A stretch of 64,000 nucleotides of DNA from Phytopseudomonas straminea (lineage in GTDB: Bacteria; Pseudomonadota; Gammaproteobacteria; Pseudomonadales; Pseudomonadaceae), in the NCBI RefSeq assembly GCF_900112645.1, contig NZ_FOMO01000004.1, positions 186,001 to 250,000 on the forward strand. The letters run 5' to 3'. This document shows positions 27,720 through 46,667 of this stretch, piece by piece (position 1 is the first letter of the stretch; each line of letters opens with the position of its first letter). The notes under the pieces were generated by a model, which was not told the origin of the DNA, did not search any database, and worked only from the letters and a program-made list of their open reading frames with translations. Both the position numbers and the translations under genes were made by a program.

Positions 27720-27873
27720 GGCAGGTGAGGCACTCGGGTAGGAAAGGGTCGCGGCGGCGGACATCCGTGGATTCTCCCTGCGTCATTGCTATCCGGCAAG
27801 GCCGCCAGTGAGCCTGGCGGTGCTCCAAGGAAGCCCGCGCGGCAGGAAATTGCCCCAGCCGCACGAACCTGAC

Positions 27874-32077
<4,204 letters not shown>

Positions 32078-33388
32078 TTACCACGCCCCAACAGGCCTCA
32101 CCACCGATGAGAATTGCCAGCGCAGTTCTGCGCCAGAAGGATCCAGCCGCAAATTGGCCACCGCGACAACCTGGCCATCACGCCTCAACAGCGGCAGCCG
32201 CGGACGGATGAACTCGGGCACGCCAGCTTCCTGAAGCAACTTCTTCAGATCACGCCGGCCACGCCCTGGAAGGTCGAGCACCTCCCCGCCCTGCCGATAA
32301 GCGATGCTCAGTCGCCCATCGGGAACTGGCCCGGCAAAGGCAACGATGCCGTTGCCGGGCAGCTCGAGCGGGCGTTCACCGTTAGGCCAAGGTTGCTCCT
32401 GGCTCGCCCATGGCGCGCCCCATGCTTCGCCAAGCCACAGCAGCTGATCGCCATGGCGGCGCAGCTCGCCGCTTTCCAGCCGCCACACGGGCGACGCATC
32501 GGCGACAGCATCACGCAGATCCGCCCAGCCCTGCCAATGCCGGCTGTCCGGCATACGGGTTTCATTGTCCAGCCAGTGCCTGAGCAGGTTGCGCTGCCGC
32601 GCCTCGGTGAGCTGGCGCAGCGCCGACAGATCCAGACAGGGAGTACCCAACCAGGAAATCTCCAGCTGCCCGCGACAGCGTTCAAGATCGATTTCCGCCA
32701 GATCCCGCAGCAACCCGTGAGCCTCAGCCTGATGCGCCGCGGCGCGGGCCAGTACCGCCGGTGCGCCGGGCCAATAAGCGGCCAGCTTAGGCAGGATGTC
32801 TCGACGCAGAAAGTTGCGGGCAAAACCGCTGTCGTCGTTCGAGGGGTCTTCCACCCACTGCAGCCCATGACGAGCGGCGTAGGCTTCCAGCGTCTTGCGA
32901 GGCACCTCCAGCAGCGGTCTGACCGCATGCCCCGCACCCAATGAACGACTCTGCGCCATCGCCGCCAGCCCGCGCACACCGGCGCCACGCAGCAGCCGAT
33001 AAAGCAGGGTTTCCGCCTGGTCATCCTGATGCTGGGCCAGCAAAAGCACTTCGTCCGCTTTCAGCAAATCGGAAAATGCTGCATAGCGCGCCTCGCGTGC
33101 CGCGCGCTCCAGGCTCGCTCCGGGCGCAACCTGTACAGGCGCGATATTTAGAGAAACACCAAGTTCATCGCAAAAGCGCTGACAATGCGCAGGCCACTGA
33201 TCAGCAACCGCCTGCAACCCGTGATGAACGTGAACGGCGCAAATCGGCGGCAACTCATGCTGCCGGGCCGCCGTGGCGAGCAGATGCAACAGAACGGAAG
33301 AATCGAGCCCGCCGGAAAACGCTACTCGCCAGGCAGGCGCATGACGCCAGGCCGCAAGGCGTGCAAGCACCGCAGATTCGAGAGACAT
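32078..33388 (-). CDS. tilS: tRNA(Ile)-lysidine synthase
   Basis: A 436-residue ATP-dependent enzyme that converts C34 of the CAU-anticodon tRNA-Ile to lysidine. The PP-loop ATP-binding motif SGGLDSSVLLHL is near residues 25-36, followed by AVHVHHGLQ. The central TilS domain and the C-terminal domain complete it. Length is typical. It lies downstream of accA, with a hairpin between them. Confidence 0.95.
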   Translation of the reverse strand: MSLESAVLARLAAWRHAPAWRVAFSGGLDSSVLLHLLATAARQHELPPICAVHVHHGLQAVADQWPAHCQRFCDELGVSLNIAPVQVAPGASLERAAREARYAAFSDLLKADEVLLLAQHQDDQAETLLYRLLRGAGVRGLAAMAQSRSLGAGHAVRPLLEVPRKTLEAYAARHGLQWVEDPSNDDSGFARNFLRRDILPKLAAYWPGAPAVLARAAAHQAEAHGLLRDLAEIDLERCRGQLEISWLGTPCLDLSALRQLTEARQRNLLRHWLDNETRMPDSRHWQGWADLRDAVADASPVWRLESGELRRHGDQLLWLGEAWGAPWASQEQPWPNGERPLELPGNGIVAFAGPVPDGRLSIAYRQGGEVLDLPGRGRRDLKKLLQEAGVPEFIRPRLPLLRRDGQVVAVANLRLDPSGAELRWQFSSVVRPVGAW

Positions 33389-33407
33389 TGGACAGATCAG
33401 TGGAGCA

Positions 33408-33455
33408 ACCCCGCAAGCATGGCGGCCATCGGGGCGATTGGCCTGCTTGCGGGGT
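33408..33455 (-). terminator. inverted repeat between accA and tilS
   Basis: ACCCCGCAAGCA (33408-33419) and TGCTTGCGGGGT (33444-33455) form a twelve-base perfect stem with a 24-base loop. No T-run follows, so it may be a Rho-independent attenuator remnant or an RNA-stability hairpin rather than a full terminator. Confidence 0.6.
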
Positions 33456-33464
33456 GAAGCGGCA

Positions 33465-34415
33465 TCAGGCGATACCGTAGCTCATCAGGCGCTCGTAGCG
33501 ACGGGCCAGCAGCGCGTCGGTGTCGAGCTTGCGAAGGTCCTCGAGCTGAGCGGCCAGCGTCTGACGGATCGATTCGGCGGCAGCGGCCGGATCACGGTGT
33601 GCACCACCCAGCGGCTCGGCAATCACCTTGTCGACGATACCCAGGCCTTTCAGGCGCTCGGCGGTAATGCCCATGGCTTCGGCAGCATCCGGCGCTTTCT
33701 CGGCAGTCTTCCACAGAATCGAAGCGCAGCCTTCCGGCGAGATCACCGCATAGGTCGAGTATTCGAGCATGTTGAGGTTGTCGCACACGCCGATGGCCAG
33801 AGCGCCGCCGGAGCCACCTTCACCGATCACGGTGGAGATGATCGGCGTTTTCAGGCGGGCCATCACGCGCAGATTCCAGGCGATTGCCTCGCTCTGGCCA
33901 CGCTCTTCGGCGTCGATACCCGGATAGGCGCCTGGAGTGTCGATGAAGGTCAGGATCGGCATCTTGAAGCGCTCGGCCATTTCCATCAGACGGCAAGCCT
34001 TGCGGTAGCCTTCCGGGCGCGGCATGCCGAAATTGCGGCGTACCTTCTCACGCACTTCGCGGCCCTTCTGGTGGCCGATGACCATGGCTGGCTGGCCATT
34101 CAAACGGGCAACGCCACCCACGATGGCGGCGTCGTCAGAGAAATGGCGGTCGCCATGCAGCTCTTCGAATTCGGTGAAGATGTGCTGCAGGTAGTCCAGG
34201 GTATACGGACGCTGCGGGTGGCGCGCGAGGCGGGCGATCTGCCAGCTGGTCAGATTGCTGAAAATGCTCTCGGTGAGCGTGCTGCTCTTGTCCTGCAGGC
34301 GGGCGATTTCGTCGCCGATGTTCAGGGAGTTGTCGTTACCGACCAGACGAAGCTCTTCGATCTTGGCTTGCAGGTCGGCAATCGGCTGTTCGAAATCGAG
34401 ATAATTCGGGTTCAT
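33465..34415 (-). CDS. accA: acetyl-CoA carboxylase carboxyltransferase subunit alpha
   Basis: A 316-residue subunit of the carboxyltransferase that transfers CO2 from biotin to acetyl-CoA, the committed step of fatty-acid synthesis. The family block [17 protein letters not shown] helix, [23 protein letters not shown] and [13 protein letters not shown] are present. I chose the second in-frame Met at 34415 ([12 protein letters not shown]), as in homologs. It lies downstream of dnaE across a 241-base gap, the usual pseudomonad order. Confidence 0.96.
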   Translation of the reverse strand: MNPNYLDFEQPIADLQAKIEELRLVGNDNSLNIGDEIARLQDKSSTLTESIFSNLTSWQIARLARHPQRPYTLDYLQHIFTEFEELHGDRHFSDDAAIVGGVARLNGQPAMVIGHQKGREVREKVRRNFGMPRPEGYRKACRLMEMAERFKMPILTFIDTPGAYPGIDAEERGQSEAIAWNLRVMARLKTPIISTVIGEGGSGGALAIGVCDNLNMLEYSTYAVISPEGCASILWKTAEKAPDAAEAMGITAERLKGLGIVDKVIAEPLGGAHRDPAAAAESIRQTLAAQLEDLRKLDTDALLARRYERLMSYGIA

Positions 34416-34656
34416 AGGCATCCGTCATGCGTCGACGGCCAAAAGGGCCGGGGAGCGTGTATCCAATTGGCGCCTACCTTATAGGAACAGGCGCCTTCAG
34501 GTCGACACCTGCAGTGCACTTCCGGCGAAAATGCCGGCAAATGCGCCAGGCATTCGCACGGCGGCAAATCATAAGATTTGCGCACACCAGGGGCAAACAT
34601 GCAGTGTCAGGGCTGAAAAGACGTGGCCTGAGCCCTACCTTTTCAGCGCCGCCATA
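34416..34656 (-). other. dnaE-accA intergenic region
   Basis: The 241-base gap holds a perfect GCAAATC/GATTTGC hairpin at 34564-34581 and a GGCGCC-flanked segment near 34470-34497 with TATAAG on the minus strand that could be an accA -10 element. No gene is seen. Confidence 0.4.
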
Positions 34657-38196
<3,540 letters not shown>

Positions 38197-38272
38197 GAAG
38201 AAGCCCTGCAGGAAAAGCGACAAAACGCGGATTGTACCGTAACTGGAAGGATCGACAGCGGCCTGAGTACGC

Positions 38273-38881
38273 TCAGTTGCCGCTCGTGGCTTCCAGCAGG
38301 CGACGTACCGGCGCGAAGGAGCGCCGGTGGATGGGAGTCGGGCCCAGACGGGTCAGGGCCTCGAGATGAACGGGCGTCGGATAGCCCTTGTGCAGCGCGA
38401 TGCCGTAACCCGGGTATAGGGCGTCCAGCTCGCGCATTTCGCGATCACGGCTGACCTTGGCGAGGATCGAAGCCGCAGCGATGGCTGGCACCTGGGCATC
38501 GCCGCCGATCACCGGCGCGCTGGGCACCGAGAGTTTAGGGCAGCGGTTGCCGTCGATAAGCGCCAGTTTAGGCGTCACACTGAGGCCCTCGACCGCGCGC
38601 TGCATGGCCAGCATGGTGGCATGCAGAATATTCAGGCGGTCGATTTCTTCTACTTCCGCGCGGGCGATGCACCAGGCCAAAGCCTTTTCGCGGATCTCGT
38701 CGAACAGCTTCTCACGGCGCGCCTCGGTCAGCTTCTTGGAGTCGTTGAGCCCGAGGATCGGCCGCGCCGGATCGAGAATCACCGCCGCGGTCACCACTGC
38801 ACCACACAGCGGACCACGACCCACTTCGTCGACACCGGCGACCAGCTCCTCGACGGTAGCGAAATCCAGGCCCAGTTGCAT
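38273..38881 (-). CDS. rnhB: ribonuclease HII
   Basis: A 202-residue RNase HII that cleaves RNA in RNA/DNA hybrids, including single ribonucleotides. The catalytic motif [13 protein letters not shown] starts near 14, and further acids lie in DSKKL and IDGNRCPKL, with KVSRDREM later. The ATG at 38881 shares one base with the lpxB stop (TGATG). A TTG one codon upstream is the alternative. Confidence 0.96.
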   Translation of the reverse strand: MQLGLDFATVEELVAGVDEVGRGPLCGAVVTAAVILDPARPILGLNDSKKLTEARREKLFDEIREKALAWCIARAEVEEIDRLNILHATMLAMQRAVEGLSVTPKLALIDGNRCPKLSVPSAPVIGGDAQVPAIAAASILAKVSRDREMRELDALYPGYGIALHKGYPTPVHLEALTRLGPTPIHRRSFAPVRRLLEATSGN

Positions 38882-40014
38882 CAATTACGCCCCAGCAGAC
38901 CGAGCACGGCAGCCGCGGCACGCTGGGAAGCGTCACGGCGCAGGGTGCGGTGAATGGCATCGAAGCCTTCGGTCTGCACTTCACCGTCGACCAGCAGCGG
39001 TGAAACGGTCTGGGCCAGCGCTTCGGGCGTGGCGGCATCCTGAATCAGCTCGGGCACCAGCAGGCGCTGGGCGAGCAGATTGGGCAGCGAGATGTACGGG
39101 CTCTTCACCAGCCGCTTGAGAATGCGGAAGGTCATCGGTGCGACGCGGTAAGCCACCACCATCGGCCGCTTGTAGAGCAGCGCTTCGAGCGTAGCGGTTC
39201 CAGAGGCGATCAACACTGCATCGCAGGCTGCCAGCGCGTCGTGTGAGCGGCCGTCGAGCAAGTGCAGCGGCAGATCACGGCCGATCAGCATCTGCTCCAG
39301 CTGCTGGCGACGCTCGGCGCTGGCACAGGGCAGCACGAAACGCACGCCCGGACGCAGCGCACGCAGGCGCTCGGCGGCATCGAGAAACAGACTACCCAGG
39401 CGCGCAACCTCGCCACCGCGGCTGCCGGGCAGCAACGCGATGACCGGTACGTCAAGGGGCAAGCCCAGCTGTTCACGGGCGGCGGCGCGATCAGCCTGTA
39501 GCGGAATCGCATCAGCCAGCGGATGGCCGACGAAGCAGACCGGCACCTGATGCGCCTCGTAGAACTGCGCCTCGAAGGGAAACAGGGTCAGCATCAGGTC
39601 GCAGGCATCGCGAATCTTCAACACGCGTTTCTGCCGCCACGCCCACACGGAGGGGCTGACGTAGTGCACGGTGCGAATGCCGGCCTGCCGCAACTTGAGC
39701 TCGACGCCGAGGGTGAAATCCGGTGCATCGATGCCAATAAATACGTCGGGCTTACGCTCGATCAGGCTGGCGATCAGGCGGCGGCGGCGCGACAGCAATT
39801 CAGGCAGTCGGCCCAACACCTCGACCAACCCCATGACCGCCAGGCGTTCCATCGGAAAATCACTGACCAGCCCCTCAGCCTGCATACGCGGTCCGCCAAC
39901 ACCGATGAACTCGACGTTCGGGTGCTGCGCCTTGAGCGCTTGCATGAGGCCGGAACCGAGAATGTCGCCCGATGCCTCGCCGGCGACCAGCGCGACACGC
40001 AATACCTCAGCCAT
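38881..40014 (-). CDS. lpxB: lipid-A-disaccharide synthase
   Basis: A 377-residue GT19 glycosyltransferase at the inner-membrane surface that joins UDP-2,3-diacylglucosamine and lipid X to form the lipid A disaccharide. N-terminal [18 protein letters not shown] and [14 protein letters not shown] are family motifs; the C-terminal half binds UDP. It lies 3 bases downstream of lpxA and overlaps rnhB, within the lpxD-fabZ-lpxA-lpxB-rnhB operon. Confidence 0.96.
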   Translation of the reverse strand: MAEVLRVALVAGEASGDILGSGLMQALKAQHPNVEFIGVGGPRMQAEGLVSDFPMERLAVMGLVEVLGRLPELLSRRRRLIASLIERKPDVFIGIDAPDFTLGVELKLRQAGIRTVHYVSPSVWAWRQKRVLKIRDACDLMLTLFPFEAQFYEAHQVPVCFVGHPLADAIPLQADRAAAREQLGLPLDVPVIALLPGSRGGEVARLGSLFLDAAERLRALRPGVRFVLPCASAERRQQLEQMLIGRDLPLHLLDGRSHDALAACDAVLIASGTATLEALLYKRPMVVAYRVAPMTFRILKRLVKSPYISLPNLLAQRLLVPELIQDAATPEALAQTVSPLLVDGEVQTEGFDAIHRTLRRDASQRAAAAVLGLLGRN

Positions 40015-40017
40015 GAT

Positions 40018-40794
40018 TCAGCGGGTAATGCCGCGGCTGGAGGTCAGGATCGAATCACGGAAAACCGCCACTTCGGCAAACTGGGCAGCTACTTCTTCCA
40101 GCTCGACCAGCGCCTCTTCGATGGTGAAGCCCTGGCGATAGACGATCTTGTAGGCGCGGCGCAACGCCTGCATCGACTCGGCACTGAAACCACGACGGCG
40201 CAGGCCTTCGAAGTTCATGCTGCGCGCTTCGGCCGGGTTGCCGGATACCGTCACGTAAGCAGGGACGTCCTTGCCGATCGCCGCCCCCATGCCGGCAAAG
40301 GCATGCGCGCCGATATGGCAGAACTGGTGCACCAGGGTGTAGCCGGACAGGATCGCCCAGTCGCCGATGTGTACATGGCCGGCCAGAGCCACGTTGTTGA
40401 CCAGAATGCAGTGATTGCCGACCACGCTGTCGTGGCCGATATGGGCATAGGCCATGATCAGGTTGTAGTCACCGATGGTGGTTTCGTCACGATCCTGAAT
40501 GGTGCCGCGGTGCATGGTCACGCCTTCACGGATGATGTTGTGATCACCGATGACCAGGCGCGTAGGCTCGCCCTTGTACTTGCGATCCGGGGTGTCTTCA
40601 CCGAGCGAGGCGAACTGGTAGATCTTGTTGTGCTTCCCGATTCGGGTAGGGCCCTTGATGATCACGTTGGGACCCAGCACGCAGCCCTCGCCAATTTCTA
40701 CGTCGGGCCCAATGATCGACCAAGGGCCGACGACGACGTCGTCGGCCAGCTTGGCGCTGGGATCGATGATGGCACGAGGGTCAATCAAACTCAT
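40018..40794 (-). CDS. lpxA: UDP-N-acetylglucosamine acyltransferase LpxA
   Basis: A 258-residue left-handed beta-helix enzyme that transfers 3-hydroxyacyl from ACP to UDP-GlcNAc, the first step of lipid A synthesis. The hexapeptide repeats run through the N-terminal two thirds ([28 protein letters not shown]), and the catalytic His is in MHRGT near 119. The ATG at 40794 overlaps the fabZ stop by ATGA. Normal length. Confidence 0.97.
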   Translation of the reverse strand: MSLIDPRAIIDPSAKLADDVVVGPWSIIGPDVEIGEGCVLGPNVIIKGPTRIGKHNKIYQFASLGEDTPDRKYKGEPTRLVIGDHNIIREGVTMHRGTIQDRDETTIGDYNLIMAYAHIGHDSVVGNHCILVNNVALAGHVHIGDWAILSGYTLVHQFCHIGAHAFAGMGAAIGKDVPAYVTVSGNPAEARSMNFEGLRRRGFSAESMQALRRAYKIVYRQGFTIEEALVELEEVAAQFAEVAVFRDSILTSSRGITR

Positions 40795-41231
40795 AACTTG
40801 CGTTCCGCACAGATGATTTCGGCCGAGCACACTTCCTTGCCATCGACCGTGGCCTTGCATTCGAACTTCCAGATGCTGCGCTTGCTGCTGAGGAACTTGG
40901 CCTCGAGGATCAGCTGGTCACCGGGCACGACCGGTTGACGGAAGCGTAGCTTATCGGAGCCGACGAAGTAGTAGAGCGTGCCATCGGCAGGCTTCACATC
41001 CATCATCTTGAAGCCGAGGATACCGGCGGCCTGCGCCATGGCTTCGATGATGAGCACGCCTGGCATGATCGGGTGCTCGGGAAAGTGGCCGTTGAAGAAT
41101 GGCTCGTTGACGCTGACATTCTTGTAGGCACGAACGCACTTGCCTTCCAGATCCAGATCCGTGACCCGGTCCACCAGCAGGAACGGATAACGGTGCGGCA
41201 AGTACTCGCGAATTTCGTTGATTTCCATCAT
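40791..41231 (-). CDS. fabZ: 3-hydroxyacyl-ACP dehydratase FabZ
   Basis: A 146-residue hotdog-fold dehydratase of fatty-acid synthesis that removes water from 3-hydroxyacyl-ACP. The catalytic His is in the [18 protein letters not shown] motif, with Glu in [13 protein letters not shown] chose the ATG of the [17 protein letters not shown] start at 41231, the family N-terminus. It sits between lpxD and lpxA, where competition for 3-hydroxyacyl-ACP links membrane lipid and lipid A synthesis. Confidence 0.96.
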   Translation of the reverse strand: MMEINEIREYLPHRYPFLLVDRVTDLDLEGKCVRAYKNVSVNEPFFNGHFPEHPIMPGVLIIEAMAQAAGILGFKMMDVKPADGTLYYFVGSDKLRFRQPVVPGDQLILEAKFLSSKRSIWKFECKATVDGKEVCSAEIICAERKL

Positions 41232-41274
41232 TTCCAGAGAAGCCCGTAATAAAGAGAAAGAGCCAGCCATTGGC

Positions 41275-42336
41275 TCAGGCATCAGATGAGGCATTCCCGC
41301 TCGAGGTCACGGCAGCCAGCTGTTTTTCCAACTGCTTCACACGCCGCGCCATGTCGTCCAGCTGGCGGATGCGCGCCACGCTTTTCTTCCACTCGGCTGC
41401 AGGTTGCATGGCGGTGCCCGAGGAATAGGCGCCGGGCTCGGTGATCGAGCGGGTGACCATGGTCATGCCTGTCACGAATACGCCGTCACACACGTCGATA
41501 TGGCCGACCATGCCTACGCCGCCGGCGATCATACAGTTCTTGCCGATGGAGGTACTGCCGGAAATACCAACGCAGGCGGCCATCGCCGTGTTGTCGCCGA
41601 CCTGCACGTTATGCGCGATCATGATCTGGTTATCCAGCTTCACGCCGTTGCCGATCCGCGTATCGGACAGCGCGCCGCGGTCGAGCGTGGTGTTGGCGCC
41701 GATTTCGACGTCATCACCGATGCTGACGCCACCGATCTGAGCGATCTTCTGCCAGACACCTTTCTCGTTGGCGAAGCCGAAGCCCTCGCCACCGATCACC
41801 GCACCGGACTGGATGACCACCCGCTTGCCGATACGCACGTCGTGATACAGGGTAACCCGCGGTGCCAACCAGCCGCCTTCGCCGATCTGCGAACGCGCAC
41901 CGATCACGCAGTGGGCGCCTATGGTCACGCCGGCGGCGATCTTCGCGCCCGTTTCGATCACTGCGTAAGGACCGATCGCAGCAGTAGTATCGATCTGAGC
42001 GTCATCAGCCACCACCGCGGTAGGATGAACGCCTGGCTGCGCCTTGGGCTTGCGATCGAACAGATGGGAAAGCGAGGCGTAGGCCAGATACGGATTGGCA
42101 ACCACCAGCGCATTACCGCTGAAGCTCTCCGCATCGGCCGCAGTGAGCAACACAGCAGCGGCCTGGCAGCTGGCCAGATGCTTGCGGTACTGCGCATTGG
42201 ACAGGAACGTCAGCTGAGACGGGCCGGCATCCTGCAAGGTTGCCAGCCCGTCGACTGTCTGATCAGCCACGCCACGCAAGGTGGCGCCCAGCTGCTCGGC
42301 CAACTGGCCGAGCGTGAATACCGGTGTGGACATCAT
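41275..42336 (-). CDS. lpxD: UDP-3-O-acylglucosamine N-acyltransferase LpxD
   Basis: A 353-residue acyltransferase that adds the second 3-hydroxyacyl chain in lipid A synthesis. An N-terminal uridine-binding domain precedes the left-handed beta-helix of hexapeptide repeats ([23 protein letters not shown]), and the C-terminus has a helix pair ([23 protein letters not shown]). The catalytic His lies in [11 protein letters not shown]. The ATG at 42336 shares one base with the skp stop (TGATG). Confidence 0.96.
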   Translation of the reverse strand: MMSTPVFTLGQLAEQLGATLRGVADQTVDGLATLQDAGPSQLTFLSNAQYRKHLASCQAAAVLLTAADAESFSGNALVVANPYLAYASLSHLFDRKPKAQPGVHPTAVVADDAQIDTTAAIGPYAVIETGAKIAAGVTIGAHCVIGARSQIGEGGWLAPRVTLYHDVRIGKRVVIQSGAVIGGEGFGFANEKGVWQKIAQIGGVSIGDDVEIGANTTLDRGALSDTRIGNGVKLDNQIMIAHNVQVGDNTAMAACVGISGSTSIGKNCMIAGGVGMVGHIDVCDGVFVTGMTMVTRSITEPGAYSSGTAMQPAAEWKKSVARIRQLDDMARRVKQLEKQLAAVTSSGNASSDA

Positions 42337-42839
42337 CAACGCATCTGGTTCATGCGCTCGATCACCTGACGGGTGATGTCGAATTGCGGTTTCACATCGA
42401 TGACGGCGCCACGCTCGAGCACGAGATCGAAGTTGCCATTCTTGATGACTTCTTCAACGGCCTTGTCCAGGTTGGGCTTGAGCTTCTTGAGCATGTCGCG
42501 ATCTGCGACGGCCTTGGCTTCGTTCAGTTCCTTGGACTGGAACTGGAAGTCACGGGCCTTTTGCTTGAAGTCCAGCTCGAGGCGCTCGCGTTCGGCAGTC
42601 TGCATCTTCTCACCGTCTTTGACGATGCGGTCCTGAATGCGCTTGGCGTCGCTTTCCAGGGTCTTGAGCTTGTTAAGCTGCGGACCGAATTTCTTCTCGG
42701 CATCGACGGCGTAACGCTTGGCAGCGTCCGACTCGAGCAGAGCCATCTGGTAGTTGAGCACCGCGATCTTCATTTCCGCGAAGGCCGGGGTAGCCAGCAT
42801 GGTGACGCTTAACAGAGCCAGTTTAATCAACTTACGCAC
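42336..42839 (-). CDS. skp: periplasmic chaperone Skp/OmpH
   Basis: A 167-residue periplasmic chaperone that holds unfolded outer-membrane proteins. It has a Sec signal peptide ([21 protein letters not shown]) and a long, charged coiled-coil region ([20 protein letters not shown]) forming the tentacles of the trimer. It lies between bamA and lpxD, the common order, 44 bases after bamA and overlapping lpxD by one base. Confidence 0.95.
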   Translation of the reverse strand: MRKLIKLALLSVTMLATPAFAEMKIAVLNYQMALLESDAAKRYAVDAEKKFGPQLNKLKTLESDAKRIQDRIVKDGEKMQTAERERLELDFKQKARDFQFQSKELNEAKAVADRDMLKKLKPNLDKAVEEVIKNGNFDLVLERGAVIDVKPQFDITRQVIERMNQMR

Positions 42840-42883
42840 GGTGCAACTCCTGCAGAAAACTGTCTTGATTCATGAGCAGACGC

Positions 42884-45241
42884 TTAAAACGTCTGACCGA
42901 GGGAGAACTGGAACACCTGGGTGTCGGCATCATCCGGTTTCTTGATCGGCATGCCCAGACTGAAGCTCAGCGGACCGAGAGCCGTGATCCAGGTGACGCC
43001 AACACCCACAGAGCTGGCCAGGTTGCCGAAATCGATGTCGCAGCTGTCGCCACGGCGCTTCTGGCCGGCGCTGCAGTCTGTATCGAAGACGTTACCCACA
43101 TCCCAGAACAGCGCAGTACGCAGCGAGCGCTGGTCCTTGACGAATGGCATCGGGAACAGCAATTCGGCACCACCCTGGATCAGTACGTTGCCACCGAACG
43201 GCAACGGATCCTGATCTGGGTCACGCGCCGTGCCATTTTGACCAGTACTCGGTGTACTGCGCGGGCCCAGGCTGCTGTCCTTGAAGCCTCGCACAGAGTT
43301 GAAACCACCGGCGTAGTAGTTCTCGTAGAACGGCAGCTTGCTGGTGGAACCGAAGGCGCCGCCGTAACCCAGCTGCGTATGGAAGCGCATGGTGTAGGTA
43401 TCGGTCAGCGGCTTGAAGATCTGGCCGCGGTAATCGATTTTGTAGAACGAAAGGTCGCTACCCGGCACCGTGGTTTCGAATACCAGGCTCTGCGAGTGGC
43501 CACGGTTGGCCAGCACGCCACGGTTGAGGGTCGACTCGGACCAGCCGGCAGACGCCTTGAAGTTGAGGTACTTGTCGCCTTCCTGACGGGTGAAGTCGAA
43601 GATCTCGTCGACGGTATAGCGGCCGGTGTTGATCTCGTCCTGCTGTACGGTCAGCCCATATGTCAGGCGCGAGGTCTCGCTGATCGGGTAACCGATATTG
43701 ATGCCGGCACCGAGGCTGTCGACCGAGTAGCTGGACACGTCCACATCGAGCTTGTCGTAGTCGGTGGTGCGGTAGAAGGCGTTGTAGCCCAGGCTCACGC
43801 CATCTTCGGTCCAGTACGGATCGGTATAGGAGAAGTTGTAGCGACTCTGGTATTCGCTGCGGGTCAGGCCAATGCTGACGCGGTTACCGCTACCCAGGAA
43901 GTTGTTCTGGGTAATCGAGCCGCCGAGGATCAGACCGGCGTTCTGGGCAAAGCCCACGCTGGCGGTGATCGAGCCCGATGCCTGTTCCTCGACGCTGTAG
44001 TTGACGTCGACCTGGTCATCGGTGCCCGGCACCTGAGGGGTCTCGACGTTGACTTCCTTGAAGAAGCCCAGACGCTCCAGACGCGTCTTCGACTGGTCGA
44101 TCAGATAGGTCGAAGCCCAGCCGCCTTCCATCTGGCGCATTTCGCGACGCAGTACTTCGTCTTCGGTCTTGGTGTTACCGCGGAAGTTGATGCGATTGAC
44201 GTAGGCACGCTTGCCCGGATCCACGACGAAAGTGATGGATACGGTGTTGTCATCGTTGTGCGGCTCTGGCACACCGTTGACGTTGGCGAAGGTGTAGCCC
44301 TCGTTGCCCAGGCGACGCGTGATCAATTCGCTGGTGGAAGTCATCACCTTGCGGGAGAACACCTGACCTTCCTTGACCAGCAGCAACGCGCGTACTTCTT
44401 CTTCCGGCACCTTGAGGTCGCCGGACAGCTTCACGTCGCGAACGGTGTACTTTTCACCCTCGTCGACGTTGACGGTGATGTAGACATGCTTCTTGTCCGG
44501 AGTGATGGATACCTGGGTAGAGGTGATATCCATGTTGATGTAGCCGCGGTCCAGATAATAGGAACGCAAACGCTCCAGGTCACCGGAGAGCTTCTCGCGG
44601 GCGTACTTGTCATCGTTCTTGAAGAAGGACAGCCAGTTGGTAGTTTTCAGCTCGAACAGATCCTGCAACTCTTCATCAGAGAAGACCTTGTTGCCGACCA
44701 CATTGATGTGCTGAATGGCCGCGACGCTGCCTTCGTTGATGTTGATCTTCAGCGCCACGCGATTGCGCGGCTGAGGAATCACTTCGGCGTCGATTTCGGC
44801 GGAATAACGGCCCTGGGCCACGTACTGACGTTGCAATTCGTTACGCACGCCTTCCAGAGTCGCGCGTTGGAAGATTTCACCTTCGTCGAGGCCGGACTGC
44901 TTCAAGCCCTTCATCAGGTCATCGGTGCTGATGGCCTTGTTGCCTTCGATCTCGATGCTGGAGATCGACGGACGCTCGACAACGGTAATGACCAGCACGT
45001 TGCCGTCGCGGCCGAGCTGGATGTCCTGGAAGAAACCGGTTTTGAACAGTTCGCGCGTCGCTTCGGTAAGCGTACGGTCGTCGGCCGACTCGCCAACGTT
45101 CAGAGGCAGTGCGCCAAACAGGCTGCCCGCGGAGACGCGCTGCAGGCCGTTAACGCGAATATCGGAGATGGTGAAGGACTCGGCGTGAACTTCGGCGATC
45201 ATCAATGCGGAAAGAACCGCAGGTAGCAGCAGACGTTTCAT
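42884..45241 (-). CDS. bamA: outer membrane protein assembly factor BamA
   Basis: The 785-residue central component of the BAM complex, which inserts beta-barrel proteins in the outer membrane. It has a signal peptide (MKRLLLPAVLSALMIAEVHA), five POTRA repeats in the first 400 residues, and a C-terminal 16-strand barrel with the conserved VRGF loop (VRGFKDSSLGPR) and a final Phe. It corresponds to P. aeruginosa Opr86. It follows rseP at 73 bases. Confidence 0.98.
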   Translation of the reverse strand: MKRLLLPAVLSALMIAEVHAESFTISDIRVNGLQRVSAGSLFGALPLNVGESADDRTLTEATRELFKTGFFQDIQLGRDGNVLVITVVERPSISSIEIEGNKAISTDDLMKGLKQSGLDEGEIFQRATLEGVRNELQRQYVAQGRYSAEIDAEVIPQPRNRVALKININEGSVAAIQHINVVGNKVFSDEELQDLFELKTTNWLSFFKNDDKYAREKLSGDLERLRSYYLDRGYINMDITSTQVSITPDKKHVYITVNVDEGEKYTVRDVKLSGDLKVPEEEVRALLLVKEGQVFSRKVMTSTSELITRRLGNEGYTFANVNGVPEPHNDDNTVSITFVVDPGKRAYVNRINFRGNTKTEDEVLRREMRQMEGGWASTYLIDQSKTRLERLGFFKEVNVETPQVPGTDDQVDVNYSVEEQASGSITASVGFAQNAGLILGGSITQNNFLGSGNRVSIGLTRSEYQSRYNFSYTDPYWTEDGVSLGYNAFYRTTDYDKLDVDVSSYSVDSLGAGINIGYPISETSRLTYGLTVQQDEINTGRYTVDEIFDFTRQEGDKYLNFKASAGWSESTLNRGVLANRGHSQSLVFETTVPGSDLSFYKIDYRGQIFKPLTDTYTMRFHTQLGYGGAFGSTSKLPFYENYYAGGFNSVRGFKDSSLGPRSTPSTGQNGTARDPDQDPLPFGGNVLIQGGAELLFPMPFVKDQRSLRTALFWDVGNVFDTDCSAGQKRRGDSCDIDFGNLASSVGVGVTWITALGPLSFSLGMPIKKPDDADTQVFQFSLGQTF

Positions 45242-45314
45242 GAAGTCCTTTCTTATTCCAACTAACGATAAGAAATCAGTCGTTCGAGACGAAAGATATA
45301 TAATTCAGCTGAGC

Positions 45315-46667
45315 TCACAAGCGACCAAGGTCGTTGACCAGAGCCAGCAGCATCACCCCGATCACCAGGCTGATACCAATCTGCATCCCCCAACCCTGCA
45401 CCCGTTCCGAAAGCGGGCGGCCTCGCACCCACTCGAGCAGGTAATAAAGCAGATGTCCGCCATCCAGAACCGGGATGGGCAGCAAATTGAGAACGCCCAG
45501 GCTGATGCTCAGGTACGCGAGGAAATTCAAAAAGTCCCCAAGGCCCGACTCGGCCGAAGCGCCCGCCACTTTAGCAATGGTTATCGGCCCACTCAAGTTT
45601 TTTACCGAGAGCTCACCGAAGAGCATTTTCTTCAGTGAATCGAGAGTCAGGAGGCTCATCGTCCAAGTGCGTGTGCCCGCTTCACCGACCGCCTGCAGCG
45701 GGCCGTAGCTGACTTCACGGAGCATTTCAGGCGGCCACTGAGCCGCTGCCACGCCGGCGCCGAGGTAGCCAGTGGCCGCCTCGCCCTCGCCTTTCGCGGC
45801 CAGGGTGACGGGCACATCCAGACGCAGCCCATCGCGCTCCAGCGCAATGGATACCGACTTGCCCGGCAGCCCGCGCACACGATCGACCAGATCCTGCCAG
45901 TCGCTCAGCGGCTGATCGTCGAGCGCCAGCAGGCGATCTCCAATGCGCAGGCCGGCGGCCTGGGCCGGCCCTTCAGGGTCGAACTCGGCGAGCACTGGCT
46001 CGAGGCTTGGCCGCCACGGGCGGATACCCAGCGAGGCAATCGGATCCGGCTCATTGGCGCCGCGCAGCCAGTTGTCCAGCTCGACGCGGTGCGGAGTATC
46101 GGCTCCACCATCAGGATGGCGGGTGGTGATCAGCAGCTCGCCGCTTTCGCCGAGGCGGCGTACCAACTGCAGGTTGACCGCCGACCAGCCGGTGACCGCC
46201 TTGCCGTTGACCGAAACGATTTCCTCACCGGCCTGCAGGCCAGCGACCTGAGCCAGGCTGCCCGACTCCACGGCGCCAATGACCGGGCGCACCTGCTGGC
46301 TGCCGAGCATGGCCACCAGCCAGAAGAACACCAGGGCCAGGGCGAAGTTGGCAGCCGGCCCAGCGGCGACGATGGCGAAGCGCTGCTTGACGGTCTTGCG
46401 ATTGAACGACTGCTCGGCCAACTCCGGCGGCACATCGCCTTCGCGCTCATCGAGCATCTTCACATAGCCACCCAGCGGGATGGCGGCGATCACGAATTCG
46501 GTGCCCTGACGGTCGTGCCAGCGCACCAGCGGCGTGCCGAAACCTACGGAGAAGCGCAGCACCTTGACGCCACAGCGGCGAGCAACCCAGAAATGACCGT
46601 ATTCATGAAAGGTCACCAGCACCCCGAGGGCGATCAGGGTACCGACGATCATATAGAGTGCGCTCAT
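45315..46667 (-). CDS. rseP: RIP site-2 metalloprotease RseP
   Basis: A 450-residue inner-membrane zinc protease that cleaves anti-sigma factors (MucA in pseudomonads) within the membrane and so activates sigma-E/AlgU responses. The active-site HEYGH is at 21-25 in the first helix, the second ligand in [11 protein letters not shown] near residue 400, and two PDZ domains lie in the periplasm between. The ATG at 46667 overlaps the dxr stop by ATGA; a start at 46691 is the alternative. Confidence 0.96.
   Translation of the reverse strand: MSALYMIVGTLIALGVLVTFHEYGHFWVARRCGVKVLRFSVGFGTPLVRWHDRQGTEFVIAAIPLGGYVKMLDEREGDVPPELAEQSFNRKTVKQRFAIVAAGPAANFALALVFFWLVAMLGSQQVRPVIGAVESGSLAQVAGLQAGEEIVSVNGKAVTGWSAVNLQLVRRLGESGELLITTRHPDGGADTPHRVELDNWLRGANEPDPIASLGIRPWRPSLEPVLAEFDPEGPAQAAGLRIGDRLLALDDQPLSDWQDLVDRVRGLPGKSVSIALERDGLRLDVPVTLAAKGEGEAATGYLGAGVAAAQWPPEMLREVSYGPLQAVGEAGTRTWTMSLLTLDSLKKMLFGELSVKNLSGPITIAKVAGASAESGLGDFLNFLAYLSISLGVLNLLPIPVLDGGHLLYYLLEWVRGRPLSERVQGWGMQIGISLVIGVMLLALVNDLGRL

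Noticed and set aside
39523..40938. A 471-codon plus-strand frame opposite lpxB and lpxA
   Set aside because: Both lpx genes are certain; this is an antisense shadow.
42872..45226. A 784-codon plus-strand reading frame opposite bamA
   Set aside because: It mirrors bamA almost exactly, has no recognisable domain, and arises from high-GC codon bias on the opposite strand.
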